A stretch of 64,000 nt of DNA, taken from assembly GCF_020520425.1 (NCBI RefSeq), contig NC_079488.1, forward strand, positions 86,905,285-86,969,284, given 5' to 3'. Shown one piece after another: positions 36,173 through 47,010 of this stretch (position 1 is its first letter; every line of letters starts with the position of its first letter). This stretch comes from Spinacia oleracea (taxonomy: Eukaryota > Streptophyta > Magnoliopsida > Caryophyllales > Amaranthaceae). Made by a program: the position numbers and the translations under genes. The notes under the pieces were generated by a model. It saw nothing but the letters and a program-made list of their open reading frames with translations. It was not told where the DNA came from and ran no database searches.

Positions 36173-37000
36173 CCTCTTTTTAATTTTTTTTTTTTTTAAT
36201 ACGACCAATAATAAAATCCTACTTCAAATATTTTGTCAATAATAGAAAAAAATAAATTTCGTAATTGATAGTATTTTTTTTGTTACCGTGTGCTTTGGTT
36301 TATGAACGTAACCCCTTTTCAATAAACTACTCGATTACACAAGTAAACCGATAATTCGAGTCAATCCAAATCCGACTTGATCAAAGTTGCTAAGACTTAT
36401 ATTGGGTACTTTTAAAATGTAAAGATACATATGTTTTTCAAACATAATTTGGAATGACGTATTATTAACGTAACAATAATAAAACTTCCTTACAACTGAA
36501 TGAATGATAATTTGTTGCGATAAATCTTGGTAACTCTACTGATAATTTAAGTAATATAATGTAATAATACGTAATATAATTTAATTAAATTACTAATAAT
36601 TTTAATATAATTTAAGTAATATAATGTATTAATTTCATGTTGCGTATAATACAAGGTTCGTATTTAGTGCAAATCTACAATTGCATTTTTAAAAACACAA
36701 ACCAACAAGCCAACGCATAAATGCAATTTTTTTTCACAAATGCCAATGGCTTTGCCTCACTGTCAACTTGGTTTCACTGCTTGCCTGAAAATAGCGTTGC
36801 ATCTCTCACTATGTCACGGGTTGGATGACTGGCTTTGGCATATTTAGCTTCCCTTACCCCCTCCCTTCCCCCCCTCTTTTTAATTTTTTTTTTAATACGA
36901 CCAATAATAAAATCCTACTACAAATAAATTCCTACTACGAGTAAACCGATAATTCGAGTCCGTCCAAATCCGACTTGATCAAAGCAAATAAGACTCGGAT
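36173..37000. repeat. Direct repeat pair flanking a SINE-like copy
   Basis: CCTCTTTTTAATTTTTTTTT, TAATACGACCAATAATAAAA and GTAAACCGATAATTCGAGTC appear at 36173-36400 and again at 36868-37000, both followed by CCGACTTGATCAAAG. Between them (36735-36845) is a copy of the SINE-like unit (AATGGCTTTGCCTCACTGTC ... GTCACGGGTTGG), in which the B-box is degraded. Confidence 0.6.
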
Positions 37001-37497
37001 CAACTAACTAAATTGGGAAGTTTAATTTTTAGGTTAGGCTTGTAATATTAAATGTTTTATTACGAGTAATCATAAAATAATAAAAAAAAACATAACAATT
37101 TTTGTAAATTTTTTCCAATTGCACACACCTAGCCTTAAGTGGTAGACTATAGATCTACCCTACTAGTCTACTAGTAGACTTACACGCCTAAGATAAAGCA
37201 ATCAAGTGCTACACCTACTTTCACACTTTCCCACAAGAGCATGCAAGTCTTTTCAATTCTCCTTACGGTACAAGTAATCATTTTTACCAACAACATTTGA
37301 AATATATCATCTCTCTGTTTTTTTTATACAAATCAATCTGTTTTTAATATCACTCTGTCATAATTTAACACAAACAAAAACAACAACAACAAAAATAGGC
37401 TGGGCGGATAAATAAAAGGTGAAAGGTAGTCCAAGAGTAAAAAAATGAATAAAGCTAAACACTTCAACATTACCTTACATCACTTCAACACTTCACA

Positions 37498-37507
37498 TCT
37501 ATAAATA
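37498..37507 (+). promoter_or_regulatory. TATA box of a candidate small gene
   Basis: TCTATAAATA, a strong plant TATA box, lies ~120 bp upstream of the first ATG (37621). It is followed by a pyrimidine-rich leader with CTCCATTTTC and CTTCAAAAAACAC, as in typical plant 5' UTRs. Confidence 0.6.
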
Positions 37508-37620
37508 CTATTTCCCTTCTCCATTTTCAAACCACTTTCTCCATCCTTTCTCTTCAAAAAACACTAAATTCCTTTCTATATTTTTTATTCCAAACACATC
37601 TTTGAGTAAGAAATCTAGCA

Positions 37621-38224
37621 ATGGAGCCATTTTATTTTGTAGCAAACATAATTTATCTATTTACCTCATATGGAAAATTACCAATTTTGTAAGTGTGTTT
37701 AGTTTATTTTTTTTAACAAAAATTCATCAATTGCATGTTTAATTTTTTTCGAAATTCAATTTAATTTAATGTTTTCATGTTTAGTTTATTACATGTTTAA
37801 TGTTGTTCAAAATTCATTTTGTTGCTTGCTAATTTTTTTTGTTGAATTAATCTAACAATGCTAATTTTTTGTGTAATTACTCTTTATTAACCGAATTTAA
37901 TAAATTAAATTTTGTATTTAATAAATTATATTATTCGAACAAATATTTGATGAGTTGTTATAGTACAAAATAATTTTTTAGTTTTAATAAGTTAATGTTT
38001 CTCATAATTTTTAATTAATGTCAAAAAGATTATTAAAACTTACAAAATTTGCTAATTACATTTTTTGGTGGTCAAAATTTGCTAATTTGCTAATTGTTGT
38101 TTCTTGACAGATGATCAAGGTTGCAAGGGTGGTCAAGATTATGGTGGACCATATTTCCGGGCATCCACCGCCTCCACAACACGACGATCTTTTTAACGAG
38201 CTCTTCGAAAATTTCAACTTCTAG
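37621..38224 (+). CDS. Candidate small-peptide gene: 23-residue upstream ORF and 37-residue ORF
   Basis: Exon 1 (to 37688) opens with an ATG encoding MEPFYFVANIIYLFTSYGKL then PIL. Donor TTTT-GTAAGT is excellent; acceptor TTCTTGACAG ends at 38110 after a 422 nt AT-rich intron. After splicing, the first ORF reads into TGA, which overlaps the second ATG (ATGA), so the downstream ORF 38111-38224 starts exactly at the exon junction. It encodes MIKVARVVKIMVDHISGHPP, PPQHDDLFNELFENFNF: a basic amphipathic start, a proline run and an acidic/aromatic tail. No family was recognised. It could be a short protein translated by reinitiation, or one base away from a 60-residue fusion with a hydrophobic leader. 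Expression is unproven. Confidence 0.45.
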
Positions 38225-39609
38225 TAGCGTACTTAGACTATTTAGGTTAACTTAGTTGTAATTTTCAAAATCTACAACTATTACTAATTAATCGACTATT
38301 AAAGCTACCTCTTATGACTAATTTTTTGTAACAATATAAATGTCAACATTTTAATATTAATATTATTTTATTTCGTCTAAATCCCAAAATATAAATTGTG
38401 CATTTGTTAAATTGATATTACTCGTAATTATAGAGAACATCATGTTAAGTACAATTTATTTTTATAAATGCCACTCGCTTTTGAGCTAACCTTGCATGGA
38501 GCTACCTGCCAACAAGCAAGAAGAGTTCTCATTGGAAGGATATGCAACCGTTTAAGACCCCGGGGAGCCATTTTTTTTTTCCAACTTCCGGGATCCCCGC
38601 ATCTCGAAATAGAGACTCCTATTGTCTGCAATGTCACGGGTTTGATTCCAAACTAGTGCATAAATAGCGTCCATTTTTCGGGTTTTTTTTTCTTCGATTT
38701 TTTCGTTTTTTCATTTTTCCTTTCAGTTTTATATTTTTTGTGTTTTAAAATACATGCAAATTTTGTCATGCACAGTTTGTCAAGCAATCAAGTACTTTTG
38801 ACATGCAAATTTTGTCAAAAAAAGTTCTGAAAGGCTGCTGTAAGCCTGTCACACGTCTTTCCTCCTAGCTCCCACACGCCTTCTTCTTTGAAAAAAAAGT
38901 CACATAAAGTGATGTGTTCACACTACTTTTTATTTATAGTACAAATACAATATTTTATAAACTAAAAACTACTAAATATAAACCTTTATTATCTAACATA
39001 AAAATATACCTTGCAATATAAATAACAACTTGAAGAAAATACCTCAAACGTATTTTTAAATACATTTTTAATTGATACGAAACATAATCAATATAACATT
39101 GTTAACTCCGCCCAGAATTTTATCAACTTCATCGTCTACCTTCATCCAAATTGGATTATCATCCACAACTAGAAAAATTATCAAAAATACGATAAATCAA
39201 AAGATCAACTACAATTAAACAAATAAAAACATCGTATTAAAGAAATTAACAAAACTAAATAAAATTAAACATCCGAAAATCAATGGTGAAGGCTCGAAAG
39301 AAATACCGCAAATTGGATTTTCTTCTTCTTATAAATCAAGGGTGAATGGAAATTTACAACAACTTACAAATCTAAGATTTCAGAATTGAGATCAAACTTT
39401 TGGCAAAACATTGTAAACATCGACCAAAAAAAAAGGAAAAAGAAATTGTGAGGGTTTGAATTTCAAATTCAAACCAGAAACCAAAATTTGGGGAAATTTT
39501 GGGATGATTAGGACGATGACATGGCAAAGCTGATGTGGCTTGGACCACTATGGGAGCAGGGTATGCTTGGCCCACATACACCCAATGTATGTGTAGCCTT
39601 TGCGCTATC
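38225..39609. other. AT-rich region with repeat ends
   Basis: No gene seen. At 38455-38655 there is a sequence ending GTCACGGGTTTGATTCCAAA (B-box-like, diverged). 39420-39605 matches the element end at 32980 in reverse, and carries ACATACACCCAATGTATGTG, also found at 20728-20747. Confidence 0.4.
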
Positions 39610-40180
39610 GGAGCACTATCACCAATGTGTGAAAAAACCTCACTCACCACTCTCTTTCTACCACTTTCTTACTCCACATCATTTTCCTCACAAACAATTT
39701 TTTTTTTTTTGTAAAACCCATCCCACCAATGTACTAAAAAGAACCACTCACCAATCTTAGTTTTACTATTCACTATACCCCACTACACTTTCTATCTCTC
39801 ACATACTCCATCTATTTTATATTTATTTTATGTCCATTTAAATTAATAGCTTAATGATTTAAAACACTTAAGGTAAATAATTGTAAGTTAATTATTTTTT
39901 ATGTATTTTTATTTTCTTTAAAATTTTATTTTTATAATTTATATTTACTTTAATCTTTTATTCATGTAAATATATAATTTATGTAAAAAATACAAAGGGA
40001 CATAACTTAAATTGCATAATGTATTTTGGATAACTTGAATATTACAACAACCAAAACATATTCCATGATAGACTTAAAAATCATAAAACCAAATTAAAGT
40101 ATGTTTCACACATCATTAAACCAAATTCAATGTTAAAAAACACAAGCATCATAATGACAATCTTCACTCGACACAAGAGT

Positions 40181-41130
40181 TTAATGATTATTGGGTCCAT
40201 ATTTTTGCCAATTATGTTCGATTAAATCATCTTTCAGAGACTGGTGAGTTTGACGGTTACGCATTGCTACTCTTCTCCCCAAGTAATCGTTAATGTTGAC
40301 GGGACGACCAGCTTGGAACTCGAAAGGTTCACCATTATTCACCGTTGCGCTGGAGCTCGAAAGGTCTTGTTCATATTACCTTCTTAACACATCAGCTCGG
40401 ACATACATGTCTCGTTCATCCTCAACTATCATGTTGTGCATGATGAGACAAGCTTTCATTATGTCAGATAATATATCTTCATCGTAATCAAGAGAAGGTT
40501 GTCGTATAATGGCAAACCTCGCTTGTAAAACTCCAAACGCACGTTCAACATCCTTCCGAACATGTGCTTGTCTATCAGCAAATAGCTTATGCTTTTGAAG
40601 TTGAGGACGAGTAAATCCTTGGATAAACGTAGCCCAATTTGGAAAAATACCATCTCTTAGGTAATACCCCATGTTGTATTCATTTTCATTCACCTGAAAA
40701 TTTATAGGAGGTGTTGTACCTTGCAAAACATCATCAAACACAGGTGAACGATAAAGAACATTAAGGTCATTGCATGAACCAGGGATACCAAAAAATGAAT
40801 GCCAAATCCATAGATCTTGATCCGCAACAGCTTCAAGAATGAGGCTAGCATTCCCGCTACGTCCCTGGTATTGACCTTTCTAGGCGTTAGGGAAGTTCTT
40901 CCACTCCCAGTGCATGCAATCAATACTTCCGATCATGCCAGGAAATCCGCGCAGTAATCCTTAAAAAACCGGTTATGCCCTTCTTCACGGTTTCTATTCG
41001 CTAGAATACGAATTTCACCATCATTCCTAGTTTGACGTCTAGGACCTCGAGGGGAAAATGTGTTTGGTAAATGATGAGTGACGATTTCGTCAATCATTTG
41101 ATCAAATTTCTCGGTTTTGATCTTCTTCAA
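40181..41130 (-). pseudogene. PIF/Harbinger transposase (DDE superfamily), disrupted
   Basis: Minus strand. It starts MKKIKTEKFDQMIDEIVTHH and reads to NRNREEGHNRFFKDYCAD, then joins out of frame to GFPGMIGSIDCMHWEWKN. The segment normally between these blocks is missing, so there is an internal deletion. The DDE core is visible: first Asp in SIDCMHW, second in GSCNDLN, Glu in VERAFGVLQARF. TAG replaces Trp after KNFPNA (TGG to TAG). Another frame change follows RADVLRR; the C-terminus continues as GRRVAMRNRQTHQSLKDDLI to a stop at 40181. It cannot make active transposase. Related host proteins (ALP1/HARBI1-like) are domesticated, but the lesions here indicate element decay. Confidence 0.9.
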
Positions 41131-41254
41131 AAGATTCTGAGCTTGAACTATTTTGAAACAACATTTTTTAAATGAGATTGATTGAGAGAATGAGAAGTAG
41201 GTGTGAGGATGAGAATGACTTTGATAATGAGTATGTATTTAAAGAGGATTGTTG

Positions 41255-41495
41255 ATAAGTATCTTGATTTCATGATATGATTTTATTGGATGTTATTAGA
41301 TTTTCTAGGATTTTCGAGATTTTGATAAGGTTATCTGGATTTCGTGATAAGATTTTATTAGATTTTGTAAGATTTTGTAAGATTTTCAATTTGTTGATAA
41401 GGTTACCTGGATTTCGGATAAGATATTTTTGGATTTTTGTAGATTTTCTAGGATTTTCGATTTGTTGATAAGGTTATCTGGAATTCGTGATAAGA
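41255..41495. repeat. Degenerate tandem repeat, ~85-90 bp unit, three copies
   Basis: Repeated TTTTCTAGGATTTTCGA, TTTGTTGATAAGGTTATCTG and GGATTTCGTGATAAGATT words inside the Pong-like element, between its two genes. Confidence 0.75.
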
Positions 41496-41711
41496 TTGAC
41501 TATGACAAAAATAATAACTAATAACTAAAATATAGTACTTCAAGGAAATAAATATATTACATACCACACAATAATACAAGGTTAAAGCCTTAACTAATAC
41601 AAGTTTAATTAAAGACACAACACGAACTAATACGAGCTTATTGAAAATTAACTAACAGAAGTTTACGACTTAAAATCTTAACACAACAAATAAATTATAA
41701 ATTAAACTGAA

Positions 41712-42874
41712 CTAATTAGCACCACCATAAAGCTCCATAATCAATCTTTCCTTGGTTTGTTCTTCAAATGCAGTTAAATTTCCCTTCGAAGTCAATATTC
41801 GCAAGAACTCATTTTTCATCTTCATCGGTTCCATCTCGAGCCTCGTTCTTTCAATTTCAGCATTTGCCTCAGAAACTTGAACATGCCTCGCCTCTATTTC
41901 CATTTGTTGTTTCATCTTGGCTTCCCTTGACATGTCAAACTCCAGTCTCCTTTGGTGAGTCTGGTTCTCTTGAAGCCTCATTTCAGTTTTAGCTTGCAAC
42001 CTATCACCAAAACTTGAAACTGCCTCTGATGATGATACCCCTTTTCCTTTTCTTCTAGCCTTAGTTTTTTTAACACCATCTGGTCGATTCAGACCCCAGA
42101 TACGAAACTTTAACCACTTCCTAAGACATTGTTACCATCATCATCAAGCCTTGTTCTCTTGCCACTGCCTTCACTATCTTGTGGAGTTCCTTCTACGTTG
42201 TCACGTAACTCTCTATCTTCCTTTGAAATGCCCCACCTCATCCACCTCATCCTTCGCCTCCACTTTGGTTGATCACAAACCATCTTCCAAGCATGCTCGT
42301 TCACATGTGAAGTTCTTGGGTCCTGATTTGACAGAATCGCGGAAAAGATACGTCCCCATTGCTATTCCCACTTTTTGCAAATAAATCTTCAGCTTTTTCT
42401 AAGGAATCAGCTCAGAGTTGTACATCTGCAGCTATCCTTCTCCAACGACTTTCTAACATTCTGAGGCCTCTTTCAGCAACTTCGTAAGGCCTTTCCTCTT
42501 GAACTTTGTCGTAGTATGCAGAAACTTGTTTCCAAAGATCAATTGATTTCTGGTCGGTTCCCAATACTGCATCGGTGCAATATGTCATGTAACCAGCAAC
42601 CAGAACTTCATCCTCCTGAATAGACCAACTCCTAGACGCAACAGCTTTAGGAATTCTTTGATTTGGTCTAACAGGCATCGGATGCGTCATGATCGGAGGT
42701 TGTGTCTCCGGGACACTATCCTCTACATCTTCACAAATAGTGCTTTTAGCATAAAATGACTGTTGAAAATTTTGAGAGGGAGAATTACCTTGCAAATATG
42801 AATTATAGTCAGAATATTAATTGATTGCTATTCAGATTAAGATCAAAATCATCCAAGTTGAAATTATTTTCCAT
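41712..42874 (-). pseudogene. Pong-type ORF1, Myb/SANT-like DNA-binding protein, disrupted
   Basis: Minus strand. ATG at 42872-42874 gives MENNFNLDDFDLNLNSNQ, then a frame change into YLQGNSPSQNFQQSFYAK. A trihelix/Myb-like domain follows: RSWSIQEDEVLVAGYMTYCT ... LWKQVSAYYDKVQEERPYEV ... RMLESRWRRIAADVQL. A stop and further shifts interrupt the NAM-associated region (HAWKMVCDQPKWRRRM). The tail is a charged helix (RRLEFDMSREAKMKQQMEIE) ending TKERLIMELYGGAN. In Pong/mPing systems ORF1 and transposase are both needed for excision (established knowledge). At least three lesions make this copy nonfunctional. Confidence 0.85.
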
Positions 42875-42946
42875 TTTTTACTAAAAAAATAAACAAGCAC
42901 AATAATATAGATAATGTTAATATTAATAATAATAGTAATAATAATA

Positions 42947-43375
42947 CTCCCTCCATTTCTTTTTGATGTATCCATTTGGAATCTGGAGTGGTTTTTAAGA
43001 AAATTGGAATTTTGGTTTGTATGGGTATAAGTGTAATGATTGGGTGTAAGAGAAATGATTGGGTGTAAGAGATTATAATAAATAAAGGAGTGAGAAAATA
43101 ATAAAGAAATAAGGTAAGAGAGAGAAGTGATAATGATGGGTGATAAAGGAAGTGAGAGAGTGGGTATGTGGGGAAGGGAAAAGAATTAAATATTATGGGT
43201 GGGGAAAATTAGGTGGGAATATGGGTAGAATCTTTAGGTATTTTGGTAATTAGATAGAAATGTAAGGGTATTTTAGGATAAAATGTATGTTCAAAAATAG
43301 AATAGATTCTAAATGGATACAACAATATGAAACGCTTAAAATGGAAACGGATACAACAATAAGAAACGGAGGGAG
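42947..43375. mobile_element. Stowaway-like MITE inside the Pong-like element
   Basis: A 429 bp element starting CTCCCTCCATTTCTTTTTGA and ending AACGGAGGGAG, flanked by TA on both sides (42945-42946 and 43376-43377). Subterminal ATGTATCCATTT / AAATGGATACA are inverted. A microsatellite of AATAATAAT surrounds the insertion site. Confidence 0.85.
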
Positions 43376-43973
43376 TAATAAATAATAATAGTAATAATAA
43401 TAATTAAATACGAAATTAGAATATAAAGAAATTTAAATTTCAGAAAATTTTCAGAAAATTTTAACAATTATTTCAAATTATTGTGTACTTTGCATGAAAA
43501 ATGATTTATTTTAGAGAAGAGAGAAATATGATTTTTGAAAGTGTGTAAAAATATATCAAAATGGGTGTCTATTTATAGATCTTAAAATTTTAAAGCCGTT
43601 GGTTTTTTTTAAAAAAATAAATATTTTCTGCAAATATTGCCGTTGCAAAATATAGTCGTTGGGAATTATTTGATTGGTTGATGAATGCGACACGTGTCAT
43701 ATTCCCAATGGGTGAGGTATAATAATTTGGCATCTTCCAAGTTGGCGTGAGAATTGGAGTAAAATACATGCCATTTTTTCAGAATTTTCAACATGTGGGC
43801 CCCATTATTTTGCACAAATACACATGATAAAAAAACTCACGAGGAGTATTGCCTGATTTTATTCGTGAGTTTTTTTTGTGAGTGTTTCCCATACTCATTG
43901 ACGTGGGTCCGTGAGTATTAATTACTCACCAAAACACACTCGTGAACAAAGTTTTTTTTGTCTTGGTGGGAAT

Positions 43974-44862
43974 GCTCTCATCAATGGGTGAAAAAAAAAT
44001 CTCACCACTATCTCTCTACCACTTTCTTACTCTTCCACGTCACTTTTCTCAGAAACAAATTTTTCTACAACAAATTCATCCTACCAATGAACTAAAAAAA
44101 CTCCTCACCACACTTTTACTTTTACTATTCGCTAAACCCATCCACACTTTTATCTTCCACATACTTCATCCATTTTGTTTTTATCAATTATATTAACAAC
44201 TTAAATGACTTTTAACAATTAATTAAGATAAATTATTTTATTTACGTTAATTTTTATATATATGTCGAAATTTATATATTTTTAATACTATAAATTTAAA
44301 ATGATTTTGAGGATTTTAGAGAGAGAAAAATAATTTTTGAAAGTATGTCAAAATATAGCAAATTTGGTCTCTATTTATAGATCTTGAAATTTTATGACCG
44401 TTGGTATGATTTATTTATTTTTTTATTAAGTATTTTCGGCTAAAATAGCCGTTTACCGGAATAGCCATTACAATTTGCTTGAATTTTTTGATTGGTTGAA
44501 AAAAAGAGTCTTGCAATCTGATTGAGACAAGTGGTGACCTCCCAGTGGGCCAACCCTGCGCCCAATCAGCAATAGGGATAATCCTTTTTTTTTTTTTATT
44601 TTTCATTTCTAAGGTGAAGATTGTTTGTTGGCATTAATTTTTAAAGCTTTTTGGCTGCAAAACCTGCAATTGTGGTATATTTCATCCAGTTGGGACCACA
44701 AAAAGTTGTTAGCAATTGCAAGATTCCGAACGCCGCGCGAGTAGTTTTTATTTTACTCGTGAGGTAATTTCATTCTTCTCGTTGGTGTGGTATGCGAACT
44801 AAAATAATCTCACCGTTTTCACTCGTGAGGAACTTTTTTCCTCACTGATAAGAGTGCTCTAA
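43974..44862. mobile_element. Deletion derivative (MITE) of the adjacent Pong-like element, head to tail
   Basis: Its first ~230 bp (AATGGGTGAAAAAA ... CTCTACCACTTTCTTACTC ... CACATACTTCATCCATTTTG) match 39615-39835 in the same direction. Its last part (TTTGAAAGTATGTCAAAATA, TCTATTTATAGATCTTGAAA ... CTCACCGTTTTCACTCGTGA ... GAGTGCTCT) matches 43530-43978. All internal coding sequence is absent. It shares or abuts the right end of the larger element at GCTCT (43974-43978). Confidence 0.75.
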
Positions 44863-44939
44863 GGGCAATAGCATAAATCTTCAAGAGCTTGTTCACATGC
44901 TACGTCATTATTGAATAAACCTCCCTTCCAACAAAATCA

Positions 44940-45705
44940 GTAATAGATTAGGTTAGGTTCCGTGCAACGCACGGATGAGACTAAATAATTTTTTCTGTTC
45001 TGAATAATTTATTTAAACGAAATTTTTAATAAAATAAAATCAATTTTTATCAATGATTTTTGGGAAAATCAAAGGAAATTATTATTTATTTGGATTGTAA
45101 AGTGAATAGTGCGATTTTAGGAGTTTAGCATTCCGACAAAAATACTTAACTTGGGAAAATATAAGAAAAAAACTTATCAGACAATTATTAGCTATCATTT
45201 TCTTTTGGAATTGAATTACATCCGTAACCATACCCGTACCCTCGATCTATCCAAATTTTTAGAAATGGTATTGACTCGATAACCATAACAATTATAATAC
45301 CCTATTTTCTAGATTGGATATATAACCGGCTTTCAGGTTAATAAGTAATTTTTGCTATTTTTCTTTTACGAAGTTTCCGTAATAGCTTGCTACGTATATT
45401 ATAGAAACAGTAATATAAAAAAAAATTGTGATTTTTTTCCATTCCTAACATATATGTTCTTCAAATAAGTAACGATATATATATTTTTATCCTTGTCGTA
45501 ATACATGAAATCGTAATATATTTTTTCATATATACATTTATTATATTAAATAGAAGGAAAAAATCAGAAAAAAAAATCAGAAAATCAGATATATATTAAA
45601 AGATTCTTAAATTTTTTTTAAAAGAAAAAAATACTAAGGACTCACCAGGACGTGACACGTGTCATTCCTGGTGTGTCTTTTAGTATATAGTAATAGATAG
45701 ATTAA
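44940..45705. mobile_element. A/T-rich element with CCGTGCAACGCACGG start
   Basis: Near the left end is a 15 bp perfect palindrome-with-loop CCGTGCAACGCACGG. The right end reads GACACGTGTCATTCCTGG ... TTTTAGTATATAGTAATAGATAG. The same pair of end motifs bounds 61409-62274, so this is a repeat family. Superfamily not assigned. Confidence 0.5.
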
Positions 45706-45868
45706 CCTAGCTAAAGGTTTGTGTATAGGACCTATTGACAATTTTTATAATATTACATAATTTATGGACAAATTGTTTTTTACCACCTAAAAATATCAAA
45801 AAAATATTTTTTTACCACCTAAACAAACAAAACTTGTATTTTACCACCTAAAAATATTGTAAAAGTTG

Positions 45869-45975
45869 TTTTATATTCCCTCCGTCCTAGATTAGTTGTT
45901 GCACTTTCCTTTTTCGTCCGTCCCAGATTAGTTGTTACACTTCTAAATTATGAATGACCCTATAATTATTATTGT
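45869..45975. mobile_element. Truncated Stowaway-like end
   Basis: ATTCCCTCCGTCCTAGATTA followed by a second CGTCCGTCCCAGATTAG, as if one end were duplicated. No opposite end was found. Upstream, 45775-45855 has three ACCACCTAAA-type blocks related to the MITE at 8178. Confidence 0.5.
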
Positions 45976-46099
45976 CTCTCTCTTCCCACTAAATTTTTTT
46001 GCCCACACACCCTCTCTCATTCAATTAAACAAGTACCTAAGTAAAAAGACATTGATAACTTGTGTTGTTTCATACCAGAGAAAATTATGAGGGAACATC

Positions 46100-47010
46100 T
46101 TAACAGTTGCTTCTGGAGTTTGTTTTTCCTACTAGGTTGTTACTTGGATTATGGATGGTTTAATATCCGTCTCTTATTCTTTCAATGTAAACGGGGAGCT
46201 CACTGAACCTATTAGAGCAAAGAGGGGGGGGGGGGGTAGACAAGGAGATCCAATCTCACCATACTTATTTGTTTTAAGTATGGAATATCTTAACAGGTGC
46301 CTAATGGCTTTGAAAACAAATACAGAGTTCAGATTTCACCCTAGGTGTCAGAAACTCGACTTAACTCATGTATTCTTTGCAGATGATATTCCTTTATTTT
46401 CAAGAGGTGATATTGATTCAGTGAGGCACAAGTTCAATATATGCGTTTTCTATTTTCTCTGAATCCTCTGGTTTGAAAGCTTACCATTCCAAGAACTCCA
46501 TTTTTTTTTGGTGGTGTTCCTCATCATATGAAGGATGACATTATTACGTTGTTTAATTTCTCAACAGGAGAGCTTCCTTTTAGGTACCTTGGGGGTTCCT
46601 TTGTCTACTAAAAAGATTATTGTCATCCAATGGCAACCCCTCATACGGAAGATCTTGCAACGACTTGAAAGCTGGTCTGCCAAGTTACTCTCATATGCTG
46701 TCATAATTCAATTGGTAAAATCTGTGGTATTTGGGATTCAAAGCTATTGGTGCCAAGTGTTCCTTATCCCCAGGAAGTCCTAAAAGTAATTCAAGCAGCT
46801 TGTCGGACTTTTGTGTGGACTGGGAAGTTGGGCGCTTCTAAACGAGCTCTGGTTGCACGGGAAACTCTTTGCTTACCGAAGGCTGCAGGTGGGTGGGATT
46901 TAATGTGCATTAAGACCTGGAATAAGGATGCACTCTGCAAGCTTCTTTGGAATTTGGCCCAAAAGAAAGATAAAGTTAAAAGGCTTTATTGAATTATACG
47001 AAGTAGAAGG
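46100..47010 (+). pseudogene. L1-type LINE reverse transcriptase, piece 1 of a shattered element
   Basis: Non-LTR retrotransposon ORF2 remnant. MDGLISVSYSFNVNGELTEP, then RQGDPISPYLFVLSMEYLNR and the catalytic box FADDIPLF (normally FADDLLLF). After frame changes it reads SFLLGTLGVPLSTKKI and RKVLKVIQAACRTFVWTGKL, ending LLWNLAQKKDKVKRLY. A 12-G tract (46225-46236 region) replaces the usual GLRQG codons. The 5' end is truncated. The same ORF resumes at 57819, 58449, 61330 and 62275, between later insertions. Confidence 0.88.

Larger units (their letters stand above)
39610..43978 (-). mobile_element. PIF/Pong-like DNA transposon, decayed
   Basis: It contains the two genes of Pong-type PIF/Harbinger elements in the same orientation: a Myb/SANT-type ORF1 (42874-41712) and a DDE transposase (41130-40181). 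Ends are similar and inverted (GAGCACTATCACCAATG at the left; the reverse complement of the right end reads AGAGCATTCCCACCAAG). A 3 bp target duplication could not be fixed with confidence. A Stowaway MITE sits inside at 42947-43375, upstream of ORF1. Confidence 0.7.
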
